Made by a program: the position numbers and the translations under genes. Under the pieces are notes generated by a model. That model worked only from the letters and a program-made list of their open reading frames with translations. It did no database searches and was not told the DNA's origin. From a virus: 22,523 bases of DNA. The stretch is taken from IMG/VR virus record IMGVR_UViG_3300017756_000127, positions 1 to 22,523 of that record, one strand, 5' to 3'. Positions within the stretch are counted from its first letter, which is position 1. Every line of letters starts with the position of its first letter. This document shows, piece by piece, positions 14,167 to 21,228 of this stretch.

Positions 14167-14769
14167 CTATTCTAAAGTGAAATCCTTAGAACCATAATCA
14201 TAATCGCTTGGCTTTTCTACCAAGCCTGTATCTCTGGCAAAATCCCAGAAGTGATGCTGGTTAGCCATATAGGTCTCCATGGTCAGTTGATTCTTACGCA
14301 TCTTGACCCGTTGCATTCTCGGTAGTTCTGCCAGTGTCTGATACGAGCCGAAGCTGATACCAGATTGAGAAGCGGCATGAGTGCGTGTCTTGTCTCTGGC
14401 AACCTTGAATGATTCGTTAAGTGTCCAGTATTGAACCCGAAGACGTTCCAACTTCTCGTCAAGGTCATCGATAGTGTTTTGTGTTATCTCAATGCCAACA
14501 TCATTACGGATAGCAGAAGCACGCTCACGCCTGACCTTCTGTCCCTGATTTCCTACGTTATCACGCATCTTCTCGAACATGCGAGGTAGCTGGTCGCCCA
14601 ACTTGGCTTGGATGATGACATCGTTACCGTCCTCAAAGTGGTCGATAAGCTGACACATGAGCATGTTGAGACGCTCACACCATGCCTTGTGATAGTCAGG
14701 TTGTGGTTTAAGGTCGTCCTGTAGTGCTTTAGCTACACGGTCTAGGTTTTCTGTTGTCATGTCGTTCAT
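14167..14769 (-). CDS. hypothetical protein with central coiled coil, 200 aa
   Basis: Start ATG 14769 (MNDMTTENLDRVAKAL) follows GAGGAG with a six-base spacer. All-helical, charged; residues about 60-140 include FEDGNDVIIQAKLGDQLPRMFEK and a heptad-like stretch IDDLDEKLERLRVQYWTLNESF. The C-terminal part (METYMANQHHFWDFARDTGL) is conserved-looking but unassigned. No catalytic motif. Its 16-base leader is identical to that of the gene at 15007, hinting at shared translational control or duplication. Confidence 0.7.
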   Translation of the reverse strand: MNDMTTENLDRVAKALQDDLKPQPDYHKAWCERLNMLMCQLIDHFEDGNDVIIQAKLGDQLPRMFEKMRDNVGNQGQKVRRERASAIRNDVGIEITQNTIDDLDEKLERLRVQYWTLNESFKVARDKTRTHAASQSGISFGSYQTLAELPRMQRVKMRKNQLTMETYMANQHHFWDFARDTGLVEKPSDYDYGSKDFTLE

Positions 14770-14791
14770 AAGATTCTCCTCACGTTGTTTG

Positions 14792-15007
14792 TTATTTGCT
14801 GTAATTGAAACCATGTATTGTGTAATGGTCATCATATGCTGTATCAATGCGTTGCCTCAAGTCTTGAAACTTAGAATATTTCAGTTGGTAAACTAAATGA
14901 TGTTCTTCTGAAATCAAATCACGAAGCAATTCTCCGTACCTTTCCCAAAGAAAGTCGATATATTCAGCTTGTGTATTCCGTGATGTGTCAAAGTATTCCT
15001 TAATCAT
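14792..15007 (-). CDS. hypothetical protein, 71 aa
   Basis: ATG 15007 follows AGAGGAG with a six-base spacer, itself just after the T-run of a terminator. Helical, mixed charge (AEYIDFLWERYGELLRDLI, SKFQDLRQRIDTAYDD). No family recognised. Expression would require read-through of the terminator at 15025-15051, because only 17 bases separate the T-run from its start. Confidence 0.65.
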   Translation of the reverse strand: MIKEYFDTSRNTQAEYIDFLWERYGELLRDLISEEHHLVYQLKYSKFQDLRQRIDTAYDDHYTIHGFNYSK

Positions 15008-15024
15008 AAGATTCTCCTCTAGTT

Positions 15025-15051
15025 AAAAAGGGGTGACAATATCGCCACCCC
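15025..15051 (-). terminator. intrinsic terminator after the first minus-strand gene
   Basis: On the minus strand GGGGTGGCG and TGTCACCCC form a 9-bp stem (arms 15043-15051 and 15030-15038) with two G-T pairs and an ATAT loop, followed by five T. The ribosome site of the next gene begins a few bases after the T-run. Confidence 0.8.
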
Positions 15052-15060
15052 ATATTTGGC

Positions 15061-15282
15061 TTACATCCAGTCGGTTGTGCCAAGGTTGTCAATCAAAGCA
15101 AATGCTCTGTCTGTATCGCCAGACTCTAATGCTTGGCGTACCTCGTAGTCATCCCAGATAGATGACCCTGCTATAATCATGTCACCTGCCATATCGTCAA
15201 CCATCTGGTCGTAAGCCTCTAGCTCGTCCAGTGTAGACTGTGTGATTGGAAGGATGTTTGAAGTGTTGATAGATGTAGTCAT
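15061..15282 (-). CDS. small acidic protein, first gene of the minus-strand operon, 73 aa
   Basis: Start ATG 15282 has AAGGAG six bases upstream. Strongly acidic (LDELEAYDQMVDDMAGDM, ALESGDTDRAFALIDNLG) with one or two helices. As promoter-proximal gene of the early-type operon and a small acidic protein, a host-takeover role is conceivable, as in other phages, but there is no direct evidence. The leader is 16 of 18 bases identical to that of ssb. Confidence 0.65.
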   Translation of the reverse strand: MTTSINTSNILPITQSTLDELEAYDQMVDDMAGDMIIAGSSIWDDYEVRQALESGDTDRAFALIDNLGTTDWM

Positions 15283-15358
15283 GTCATTCTCCTTGACGTT
15301 ATGTTTAACACTCACGCAATGCGGTGTTTATGGTTCACTACGACTTCCTCTGTTGCGG

Positions 15359-15387
15359 ATAGTCAATAGCTTTAGCCGAGGTGACAA
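15359..15387 (-). promoter_or_regulatory. possible promoter for the minus-strand operon
   Basis: On the minus strand TTGTCA (15382-15387) is followed after 17 bases by GACTAT (15359-15364). The -35 is close to consensus, the -10 weak. An overlapping TTGACT lies just downstream. It is placed correctly for the gene starting at 15282, but support is weak. Confidence 0.25.
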
Positions 15388-15401
15388 CATTCATATGATG
15401 G

Positions 15402-15447
15402 TTGGAAGGAACCGATTTGCGCCCTATAGCAAATTGGAAGGAACCGA
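15402..15447. repeat. 14-bp direct repeat flanking a small hairpin
   Basis: TTGGAAGGAACCGA occurs at 15402-15415 and again at 15434-15447 (32-base period). Between them ATTTGC (15415-15420) and GCAAAT (15429-15434) form a perfect 6-bp inverted repeat. This is the kind of arrangement seen in iterons or protein-binding arrays. Confidence 0.75.
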
Positions 15448-15850
15448 CCTTCTTATGCACTGAGTTAGAAGATTGCTATTTACTCTCCGTGTGCAAGGGA
15501 GTCATCATTCCATGATAAACTAACGGTTTGTGTGTGTGTTCCTCCCCCTAACCTCCGAAGAAGTTCTGAAGAGGATTGGATGCTACCCCTCGAAGGGGTG
15601 TGCATTCAATTTCTTGAAGTAACGCCTCTGGCAACGTCCCTCTTGATGCGAAGAGTAACGGCATGGAGCGTAGTGGTAATTCATCTACTTCAGATGAATA
15701 ACGAAGTGGAATGGCTTTACGTTATCAGAGAGAGGAAACGGCCCAGAAGTGTAGCGTGATTGACCTGACAAGGACAGGTCAGCCTGTCTGGCAAGACAAT
15801 GCGTAAGCAATCTAACGGACGGCAAAGCCCTCATTTCGTAAATTAGGGTA

Positions 15851-15881
15851 TTGACAGCTAGTGCGTTTTGCTTTGTATAAT
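15851..15881 (+). promoter_or_regulatory. sigma-70 promoter for the terminase operon
   Basis: TTGACA (15851-15856) and TATAAT (15876-15881), both full consensus, with a 19-base spacer, longer than the optimal 17. Transcription would begin near 15888, about 20 bases before the terminase small subunit start. Confidence 0.75.
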
Positions 15882-15908
15882 ACGTCCGTAACCAATTGGG
15901 TCTCGGAA

Positions 15909-16343
15909 ATGACAACAGCAAACGAACAACAACAAGAGCGTTATAAAAGCGGATTGGTTCCGATGGATGACATTGAGAAACATGCTCCGATGGCTAAAGC
16001 TGTGAATCAGCAGATAACAGAAACACAGCAGGAATTAGTGCATGCTATCTTGCATAATGGTTGCAACCCAGCAGAAGCAGCGGAGACGTTGGGTAGAAAC
16101 AAGAGCTGGGCTTATAATACACTGAAGAAACAACATGTTATCGAGTATAGACAACAGTTGGCTATGATGACTTTGGGGTGGGACGCTACACAAGCGATGG
16201 CGACAATGCGTGAACTGCTAAACAGTAAGTCACAGCATGTACGTCTCGAAGCGGCTAGAGACTTGATGGATAGAGCAGGATTCAGACAGGATGCAGTCAG
16301 GGCTCCCTCTACCGCAGTACAGATTAATTTCAACGTTGACTAG
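15909..16343 (+). CDS. terminase small subunit
   Basis: 144 residues from ATG 15909; upstream in-frame GTG at 15861 would place the start inside the promoter, so it is rejected. The ribosome site is weak (CGGA). A disordered N-terminus is followed by a helix-turn-helix-like region (about 38-75: ETQQELVHAILHNG, NPAEAAETLGRNKSWAYNTLKK), then QATQAMATMRELL-type helices and LEAARDLMDRAGF, a segment common near the end of phage small terminases. It would recognise packaging DNA and load the large subunit encoded one gene downstream. Its stop runs directly into GGGGCCCC (16344-16351). Confidence 0.78.
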   Translation: MTTANEQQQERYKSGLVPMDDIEKHAPMAKAVNQQITETQQELVHAILHNGCNPAEAAETLGRNKSWAYNTLKKQHVIEYRQQLAMMTLGWDATQAMATMRELLNSKSQHVRLEAARDLMDRAGFRQDAVRAPSTAVQINFNVD

Positions 16344-16484
16344 GGGGCCCCACGGTCAAAGCGGTGTCTACAGAAGGTGCCTTTAAAATTGGGAGCGTGA
16401 TATATATAAAGGTCAATCACACACACAATAGACTTAAATAACCCAACTATTAATTATATTTTTTTTTACAGAAGGAGTTTTGAT
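16344..16484 (+). promoter_or_regulatory. 141-base gap with GGGGCCCC palindrome and possible promoter
   Basis: Begins with GGGGCCCC (16344-16351). TTTAAA (16382-16387), a 17-base spacer and TATAAA (16405-16410) could be a sigma-70 promoter. GTGAT (16397-16401) and ATCAC (16416-16420) form an inverted repeat across its -10 box. A nine-base T-run precedes AAGGAG, the ribosome site of the next gene. No terminator-type hairpin is seen. Confidence 0.4.
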
Positions 16485-17189
16485 ATGGGCGATGGTGGTG
16501 GCGGTGGCGGCGGAAATTCAGGTGGCTATGATGCGGCTCCCGGCGATTACGCACAAAGGCAAAGAGAGAAAAAGCAGGAAGAGCAGCGTCTTGAAAGGGC
16601 GTCTAATGTTACTGGCAAGTCTTCTTATGTAAGGGGTGGAAAGAAAGACGGTAAAAAGGGTAACATAGTTAGGTCTTCTGACGGTACGGGTGTTGTTACT
16701 TCTGCTGGTCAATCTCGGCGTGATGCATCCCGTGAAGAAGACTTTATGAACACTAACAGCGGAAGTAAGACTGCAAAGCAGACAATCCGTGAAGGTGCTA
16801 TTTTTGAGTTAGAAAAGAGAATGAAGAGTACCTTGCCCGGAATGATGGGTGTTATTTCTAAGGCAAATCTTCAGAAACAGATTGACGTATTGAAGGCTGG
16901 TGGAGACCCTACAAAGGCAAGAACAGGTAGTGGTTATGTTACTGTTGGCGTTACTGGAAAAGACGGACAGACTTACGGAAGAGCCTCTGCTGGCGGCACA
17001 ATGGCTAAAACATTTTCTGATGAAGGCGGTGAAGGTGGGGATAATTCTGCAACAAGTCCTGTAGCTGGTGGTGGTTCTGCTCCTGCTCCTAGCAAGCCCG
17101 TTTCTGGTGCGGCTACTAGAAGGCTTCTTCAAACAAGTGCCGAGAAGGGTGCTAAGAGAAGAATGCTTATTGGAAGACCATCTGTCTAA
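16485..17189 (+). CDS. Gly-rich virion-associated candidate, 234 aa
   Basis: Starts behind AAGGAG with a seven-base spacer. The N-terminus is MGDGG followed by a run of Gly, then a highly charged Lys/Arg/Glu/Gln segment (about 25-60). A middle helical portion (TIREGAIFELEKRMKST, about 99-115) and a low-complexity Gly/Ser/Pro/Ala stretch lead to a basic end TRRLLQTSAEKGAKRRML. Low complexity and position between terminase genes suggest a structural or head-completion protein, but no family is recognised. It overlaps the large terminase start by one base (TAATG). Confidence 0.65.
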   Translation: MGDGGGGGGGNSGGYDAAPGDYAQRQREKKQEEQRLERASNVTGKSSYVRGGKKDGKKGNIVRSSDGTGVVTSAGQSRRDASREEDFMNTNSGSKTAKQTIREGAIFELEKRMKSTLPGMMGVISKANLQKQIDVLKAGGDPTKARTGSGYVTVGVTGKDGQTYGRASAGGTMAKTFSDEGGEGGDNSATSPVAGGGSAPAPSKPVSGAATRRLLQTSAEKGAKRRMLIGRPSV

Positions 17190-18733
17190 TGAAGTTAGAC
17201 TTTAAGCCTGCTGGTCCCGTTGCCAAAGCATTTATGCGTGACGAATCTTTTGTCAGAGGTATTCGGGGTCCAGTTGGTTCTGGCAAGTCAGTTACTTGTT
17301 GCATGGAGATAATGCGAAAGGCTGTCACTCAAGCCCCTAATTCTGCTGGGGTACGCAGAACGAGATGGGCAGTCATTCGTAATACCAATCCTCAGTTAAA
17401 AACTACGACTATTAAGACGTGGCGGGATTGGTTCTCGGACGAGGTTGGCAGGTTTGTGTGGAGTCCTCCCTACACGCATCTTGTCAACTTCGCCTTGGGA
17501 GATAAAACGACAGTTGAGTGCGAGGTAATCTTCTTGGCTTTGGATAAGCAGGAAGATGTGAAGAAACTACTCTCCCTTGAGCTAACTGGCGCATGGATTA
17601 ACGAAGCAAGAGAAATACCCAAATCTATTGTTGATGCGGCTACCATGCGTTGCGGTAGATTCCCTTCTATGAGAGATGGCGGCCCATCTTGGTTTGGCGT
17701 CATCATGGACACAAACGCACCTGATGAAACTCATTGGTGGGGTATAATGTCCGGTGAGGTGCCTGCTCCTGAGTACATGTTATCAGAGGAAAAGCTTTTA
17801 CTTGTTAAGCCTGATGATTGGACATTCTTCTCACAGGCAGGAGCTTTAAAAGAGATACGTGGTGAAGGTGGTGCCTTAGAAGGATACGACAAGAACCCGA
17901 AAGCTGAGAACTCAGAAAACATACAGCCCGACTATTATACTAAGATTATTGCAGGTAAAACGCCTCAATGGGTGAAGGTGTATGTACTAAATGAGTATCA
18001 AGCACTTATGGACGGTAAACCTGTCTATGCTGCTTTTAGGAAGGAGACTCACGTTGCTACATCGCCAATCGAACCGCTTGATGGGCTTGAAGTTATTGTC
18101 GGCATCGATTTCGGCAGGACGCCATCGGCAATCTTCTGCCAACAGCTACACTCAGGGAAATGGACCATCTTCCATGAAATCATCGGAAACGACATGGGAG
18201 CAGGAAGATTTGCTGAAGTCCTCAAAAGAGAAATTACCAAGAACGATTGGGACAGGCACTACTTCAAGTTCGTAGGAGACCCCGCTGGCAATCAGATGGC
18301 TCAGACATCAGAGCAAACGCCGTTTATGATATTAAGAGCCGCAGGTATTAATGCACACCCAGCCCCTAGTAACGATGTTATTATGAGGGTTGAAAGTGTA
18401 GAAGGTGCGCTAAACCGCATGACTGATGGTTATCCTGCTGTTTCTATTAGTCCTAACTGTACTGTTCTAATTGCAGGGTTTGAAGGCGGCTATCAATACA
18501 AACGCCATTATCACATGGGTAACGAGAAGTACGAAGAACGGCCTTCCAAGAATAGATTCTCTCATATACATGACGCTCTTCAGTATGCGTTCTTAGGGGG
18601 TGGTGAAGGACGGAGAGTTATTTTCGGTGGGAATAGGCCAGCTTCCCATACAACCGTGGAGAGGGTTAGTAGCCCATTTGCGAGACAAAAATCAAGAAAC
18701 AGCAGACTAGCGAGAAGGACTGCTGGTATATGA
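17189..18733 (+). CDS. terL: terminase large subunit (ATPase and nuclease)
   Basis: 514 residues. The ATPase domain has Walker A GPVGSGKS (27-34), an Arg-rich Q-like region before it, and Walker B ending TGAWINEA (133-140, catalytic Glu 139). The RNase-H-like nuclease follows: VGIDFGRTPSA (304-314, Asp 307), FVGDPAGNQ (361-369, Asp 364) and RFSHIHDALQYAF (456-468, Asp 462). This is the packaging motor that cuts concatemers and translocates DNA through the portal. Length and motifs are complete. The nuclease part (about 18050-18300) uses many ATC and TTC codons, unlike the ATT/TTT-rich flanks. The stop overlaps the next ATG (ATGA). Confidence 0.93.
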   Translation: MKLDFKPAGPVAKAFMRDESFVRGIRGPVGSGKSVTCCMEIMRKAVTQAPNSAGVRRTRWAVIRNTNPQLKTTTIKTWRDWFSDEVGRFVWSPPYTHLVNFALGDKTTVECEVIFLALDKQEDVKKLLSLELTGAWINEAREIPKSIVDAATMRCGRFPSMRDGGPSWFGVIMDTNAPDETHWWGIMSGEVPAPEYMLSEEKLLLVKPDDWTFFSQAGALKEIRGEGGALEGYDKNPKAENSENIQPDYYTKIIAGKTPQWVKVYVLNEYQALMDGKPVYAAFRKETHVATSPIEPLDGLEVIVGIDFGRTPSAIFCQQLHSGKWTIFHEIIGNDMGAGRFAEVLKREITKNDWDRHYFKFVGDPAGNQMAQTSEQTPFMILRAAGINAHPAPSNDVIMRVESVEGALNRMTDGYPAVSISPNCTVLIAGFEGGYQYKRHYHMGNEKYEERPSKNRFSHIHDALQYAFLGGGEGRRVIFGGNRPASHTTVERVSSPFARQKSRNSRLARRTAGI

Positions 18734-19128
18734 AATGGATAATTGTATTCTCCAAAGCCAAGAACATTGGCATTTGGAAGTGGTTTACAATGGGCAGAGA
18801 AGACTACAGCCACGTGTTTGCCATTAGATATGATGTTGATTTAGACTGTTGGTTCCGCCTTGAGTTTGCTAGTGAAAGAATGAACTTTGAAGCAATCCGT
18901 GGTGATGAAGCAGACTTGTTATTTGCACATATGATGAATAATTGCATATGTGTAGAGGTAGAAGTAGGGGCAGATAGCATATATTTCCCACGTTGGCTTT
19001 ACTGTGTGAGCTTTGTAAAACACATTGTAGGCTGTAATAAGTGGTGGATATTGACTCCGTACCAGCTTTATTGTGAATTGATTAAAAATAATGGACAGAT
19101 ATTGTTCTCAGAGAAACAGGAGACCTAA
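18730..19128 (+). CDS. putative permuted papain-like (NlpC/P60-type) protein, 132 aa
   Basis: Coupled to terL by ATGA. The layout is MKWIIVFSKA strand, a conserved-looking SHVFAI with His 28, a polar/acidic centre, then RWLYCVSFVKHIVG with Cys 92 and WILTPYQLYCEL (106-117). A His early and a Cys at the start of a helix followed by TPxxLY is the order of circularly permuted NlpC/P60 enzymes, which cleave peptides or amides. If active it could be a peptidoglycan or protein hydrolase. The identification is by pattern only; the acidic third residue is not certain. It may instead be a structural relic. Confidence 0.55.
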   Translation: MKWIIVFSKAKNIGIWKWFTMGREDYSHVFAIRYDVDLDCWFRLEFASERMNFEAIRGDEADLLFAHMMNNCICVEVEVGADSIYFPRWLYCVSFVKHIVGCNKWWILTPYQLYCELIKNNGQILFSEKQET

Positions 19129-19371
19129 ATGGGAAGTTTACTTAGCAAGCCAAAAGCACCGCCAATAGACCCAGAGCTTATAAAACAGCGTAAAGCAGAA
19201 GAATTACGCCTAAAAGAAGAAGCTGAAGCAGAAAAAAGACGCAAAAAGAACTCTGATAGGGTCAGAACAGCTAATCTTATAGGTTCTCGCTCAACTCAAA
19301 GTGAAGATATTGAGGGTTTTACTGGATTTCGCAGAAAACAGCTGGGAACTACCCAGAACGATATATCATAA
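19129..19371 (+). CDS. small charged coiled protein before the portal, 80 aa
   Basis: GGAG lies six bases before the ATG, which abuts the previous stop. MGSLLSKPKAPPIDPE leads into a long Lys/Glu helix (KQRKAEELRLKEEAEAEKRRKK), then a polar tail with GFTGFRRKQLG. Small proteins of this build beside portal genes occur in many podoviruses; a head-assembly role is likely but undefined. The N-terminal MGSLLSKP could be myristoylation-like only by coincidence. Confidence 0.65.
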   Translation: MGSLLSKPKAPPIDPELIKQRKAEELRLKEEAEAEKRRKKNSDRVRTANLIGSRSTQSEDIEGFTGFRRKQLGTTQNDIS

Positions 19372-19380
19372 GGGGCTAAT

Positions 19381-20961
19381 ATGTACGGTGCAGGACAAGG
19401 TGACGGACAGCCAACAGTAGGCAGTAACGGCACAAGCAATAAAGAAGAACTTAAACGTATTATGACCAGATATAAGAAAGCTAAGGGTCGCTGGAACTCT
19501 TGGACTGACTTATGGGAGGAAATATATGATTACGTTATTCCTCATCGTGAGAGCTTCTTTCAGGAAAGCCAAGCACAGCGTAGAACAGAAAATATCTATG
19601 ACGAAACTGCTGTTGTCGGTCTTCCTAAGTTTGCTAGTCGTTTACAACTTGGTTTTTTTCCACCAAATGGTCGTGCATTCCGCCTTGCCGCTGGTCCGGA
19701 TTTCCCTCAAGAGATGATGACCAAGGACTTACAAAAAGAACTCGATAAAATTACAGACATGATTCACGAGGGATTGCGTAACTCTAACTTTAATTCTGAA
19801 CTGCACGAAGGCTTGCAAGACTTAGGCATAGGTACAATGAATATGCTAGTCGAAGAAGGCAGGTTCCAAGGTGATTTGCACTTCACTGCTGTGCCGCCAA
19901 CAAACCTAGCTCTAACTGCTGGGCGTATGGACGGTGTATCTGACTGGTTCAGATGGAACAACAACATGGACATCACTGAGGTGAAGCATCGCTATCCTAA
20001 AGCGAAGTACACCGACAAGATGTTGCAAGAGCAGAAGAAGAACCCAACTCGCAAAATGAAGATTGTAGAAGCAACTCTTTATGACGAGAACAATAGATTT
20101 AAAGATGAGTACACATATTATCTAATATCTGAGACTGACAATGAAATTCTTCTTAAAGAAGTAATGACAGGTCGTGGTTCTATTCCTTGGATTACTACAC
20201 GTTGGTCTAAGTCTGGTTTTGAAGTATGGGGCCGTGGCCCTGTATTACAAGCAATGCCAGCTATTAAGACTGTGAATCTAACAGTACAGCTTATTCTTGA
20301 AAATGCTGAGATGGCAATCGCTGGTTCATACGTTTATGATGATGATGGTGTGTTTAATCCTGATAACATAACTATACAGCCCGGAACATTCATACCTAGA
20401 AGTCCTGGCTCTACTATTGATACACTGCAAAACGCTGGACGTTTTGATGTAGGACAACTTGTTCTTGACGATATGCGTAGAAATATTGCCAAGGCACTGT
20501 TTATTGACGAGCTTGATTCAAGACCTAATGCAAGAACACCATTATCTGCGACTGAAGTATCAGAAAGACTAGCTGACGTTGCCAGAGACATGGGTGCTGT
20601 TGCAGGACGTATGCAAAAAGAGTTCCTTCAGCCCTTGGTTGAGAGAATTATCTATATCTATACGAAGCAAGGTCTTCTTGACATCCCGAAGGTAGATGGT
20701 CGTGAACTGCGAATTGTGCCAGTTTCTCCCCTGCTCAGAGCGCAAGACCAACAAGACGTTTCCGACTTTGTTAGATTCCAACAAACTGTTGCATCTACTT
20801 TCGGGCCAGAGATAACACCAGCTTTGTATGAGCAGGAAAAGGTTGTTCAGTTTCTTGCTAGAAAGTTTGGTATAGCAGAAGAGCTTCTTGCTAGTCAGGA
20901 ACAAGTTCAAGGTAATGTTCAGATGATTCAGCAGTTAATGCAAGTTCAGCAAGGACAATAG
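19381..20961 (+). CDS. portal protein (head-to-tail connector, T7-like)
   Basis: 526 residues matching the T7 gp8-type connector family. Early region KGRWNSWTDLWEEIYDYVIPH (about 33-53), then YDETAVVGLPKFASRLQLGFFPPNGRAF, GLQDLGIGTMNMLVEEG, and the stem/crown helices VQLILENAEMAIAG. DELDSRPNARTPLSATEVSERLADVARDMGAVAGRMQKEFLQPLVERI (about 380-427) is the family's best conserved stretch. The tail is Gln-rich. It forms the dodecameric ring through which DNA enters and leaves. GGGG precedes the start. It confirms podovirus-type morphology. Confidence 0.92.
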   Translation: MYGAGQGDGQPTVGSNGTSNKEELKRIMTRYKKAKGRWNSWTDLWEEIYDYVIPHRESFFQESQAQRRTENIYDETAVVGLPKFASRLQLGFFPPNGRAFRLAAGPDFPQEMMTKDLQKELDKITDMIHEGLRNSNFNSELHEGLQDLGIGTMNMLVEEGRFQGDLHFTAVPPTNLALTAGRMDGVSDWFRWNNNMDITEVKHRYPKAKYTDKMLQEQKKNPTRKMKIVEATLYDENNRFKDEYTYYLISETDNEILLKEVMTGRGSIPWITTRWSKSGFEVWGRGPVLQAMPAIKTVNLTVQLILENAEMAIAGSYVYDDDGVFNPDNITIQPGTFIPRSPGSTIDTLQNAGRFDVGQLVLDDMRRNIAKALFIDELDSRPNARTPLSATEVSERLADVARDMGAVAGRMQKEFLQPLVERIIYIYTKQGLLDIPKVDGRELRIVPVSPLLRAQDQQDVSDFVRFQQTVASTFGPEITPALYEQEKVVQFLARKFGIAEELLASQEQVQGNVQMIQQLMQVQQGQ

Positions 20962-20970
20962 GGAAGAATT

Positions 20971-21228
20971 ATGAAGGAAAAGATTAATGCGTCAATTGAT
21001 GGCAGAATGTACCCCAAGGAAGTTGATAAAGACCTTAATAGTAAGGCCAATGGTTTATTTGGCGGTGGGATTGGAAAAGATTTCCTACAATATTTGGAGT
21101 CGCTCACAACGAATAGCATACACCCTGCAGGCACTGGAATCGAGACTTTAGCTCATGCAGAGGGTGCTAGATGGATAGTTGCAGTTATTAAGAAAAGAAA
21201 TGAGTTAGGAAGGAAGCAAAGTGAGTAA
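20971..21228 (+). CDS. small protein after the portal, 85 aa
   Basis: Polar N-terminus with GRMYPKEVDKD, a Gly-rich loop (GLFGGGIGKD), then FLQYLESLTTNSIHPAGTG and EGARWIVAVIKKRNELGRK. The C-terminal EGAR-W-x-VA-x-IKKR pattern resembles the small Bbp19-like proteins found beside portal genes in podoviruses, though the match is from memory. Probably a head-completion or assembly factor. It overlaps the next gene by eight bases. Confidence 0.7.
   Translation: MKEKINASIDGRMYPKEVDKDLNSKANGLFGGGIGKDFLQYLESLTTNSIHPAGTGIETLAHAEGARWIVAVIKKRNELGRKQSE

Larger units (their letters stand above)
15283..15850. other. gene-free structured region between divergent operons
   Basis: No supported gene in about 570 bases. 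It holds a 14-bp direct repeat (15402/15434) and a series of perfect inverted repeats: ACCCCT/AGGGGT (15585-15599), CTCTT/AAGAG (15640-15655), ATTCATCT/AGATGAAT (15679-15699), TGACCTG/CAGGTCA (15761-15781), TGTCT/AGACA (15785-15798) and CCCT-ATTT/AAAT-AGGG (15828-15848). AGTAACG recurs at 15618 and 15654. It may carry a structured RNA, a replication origin, a packaging site, or long leaders for one or both operons. Confidence 0.6.

Noticed and set aside
15421-15429. CTATAGGG on the minus strand, like the core of T7-type promoters
   Set aside because: Only one such match in the window, no phage RNA polymerase gene seen, and the rest of the T7 consensus is absent; likely chance within a hairpin.
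15532-15759. 75-codon open frame on the plus strand in the structured gap
   Set aside because: GTG start without a ribosome site, odd composition, and it runs through several perfect hairpins; more likely non-coding.
15283-15850. tRNA gene in the long gap
   Set aside because: No T-arm (GGTTCGA-type) or cloverleaf pairing found on either strand.
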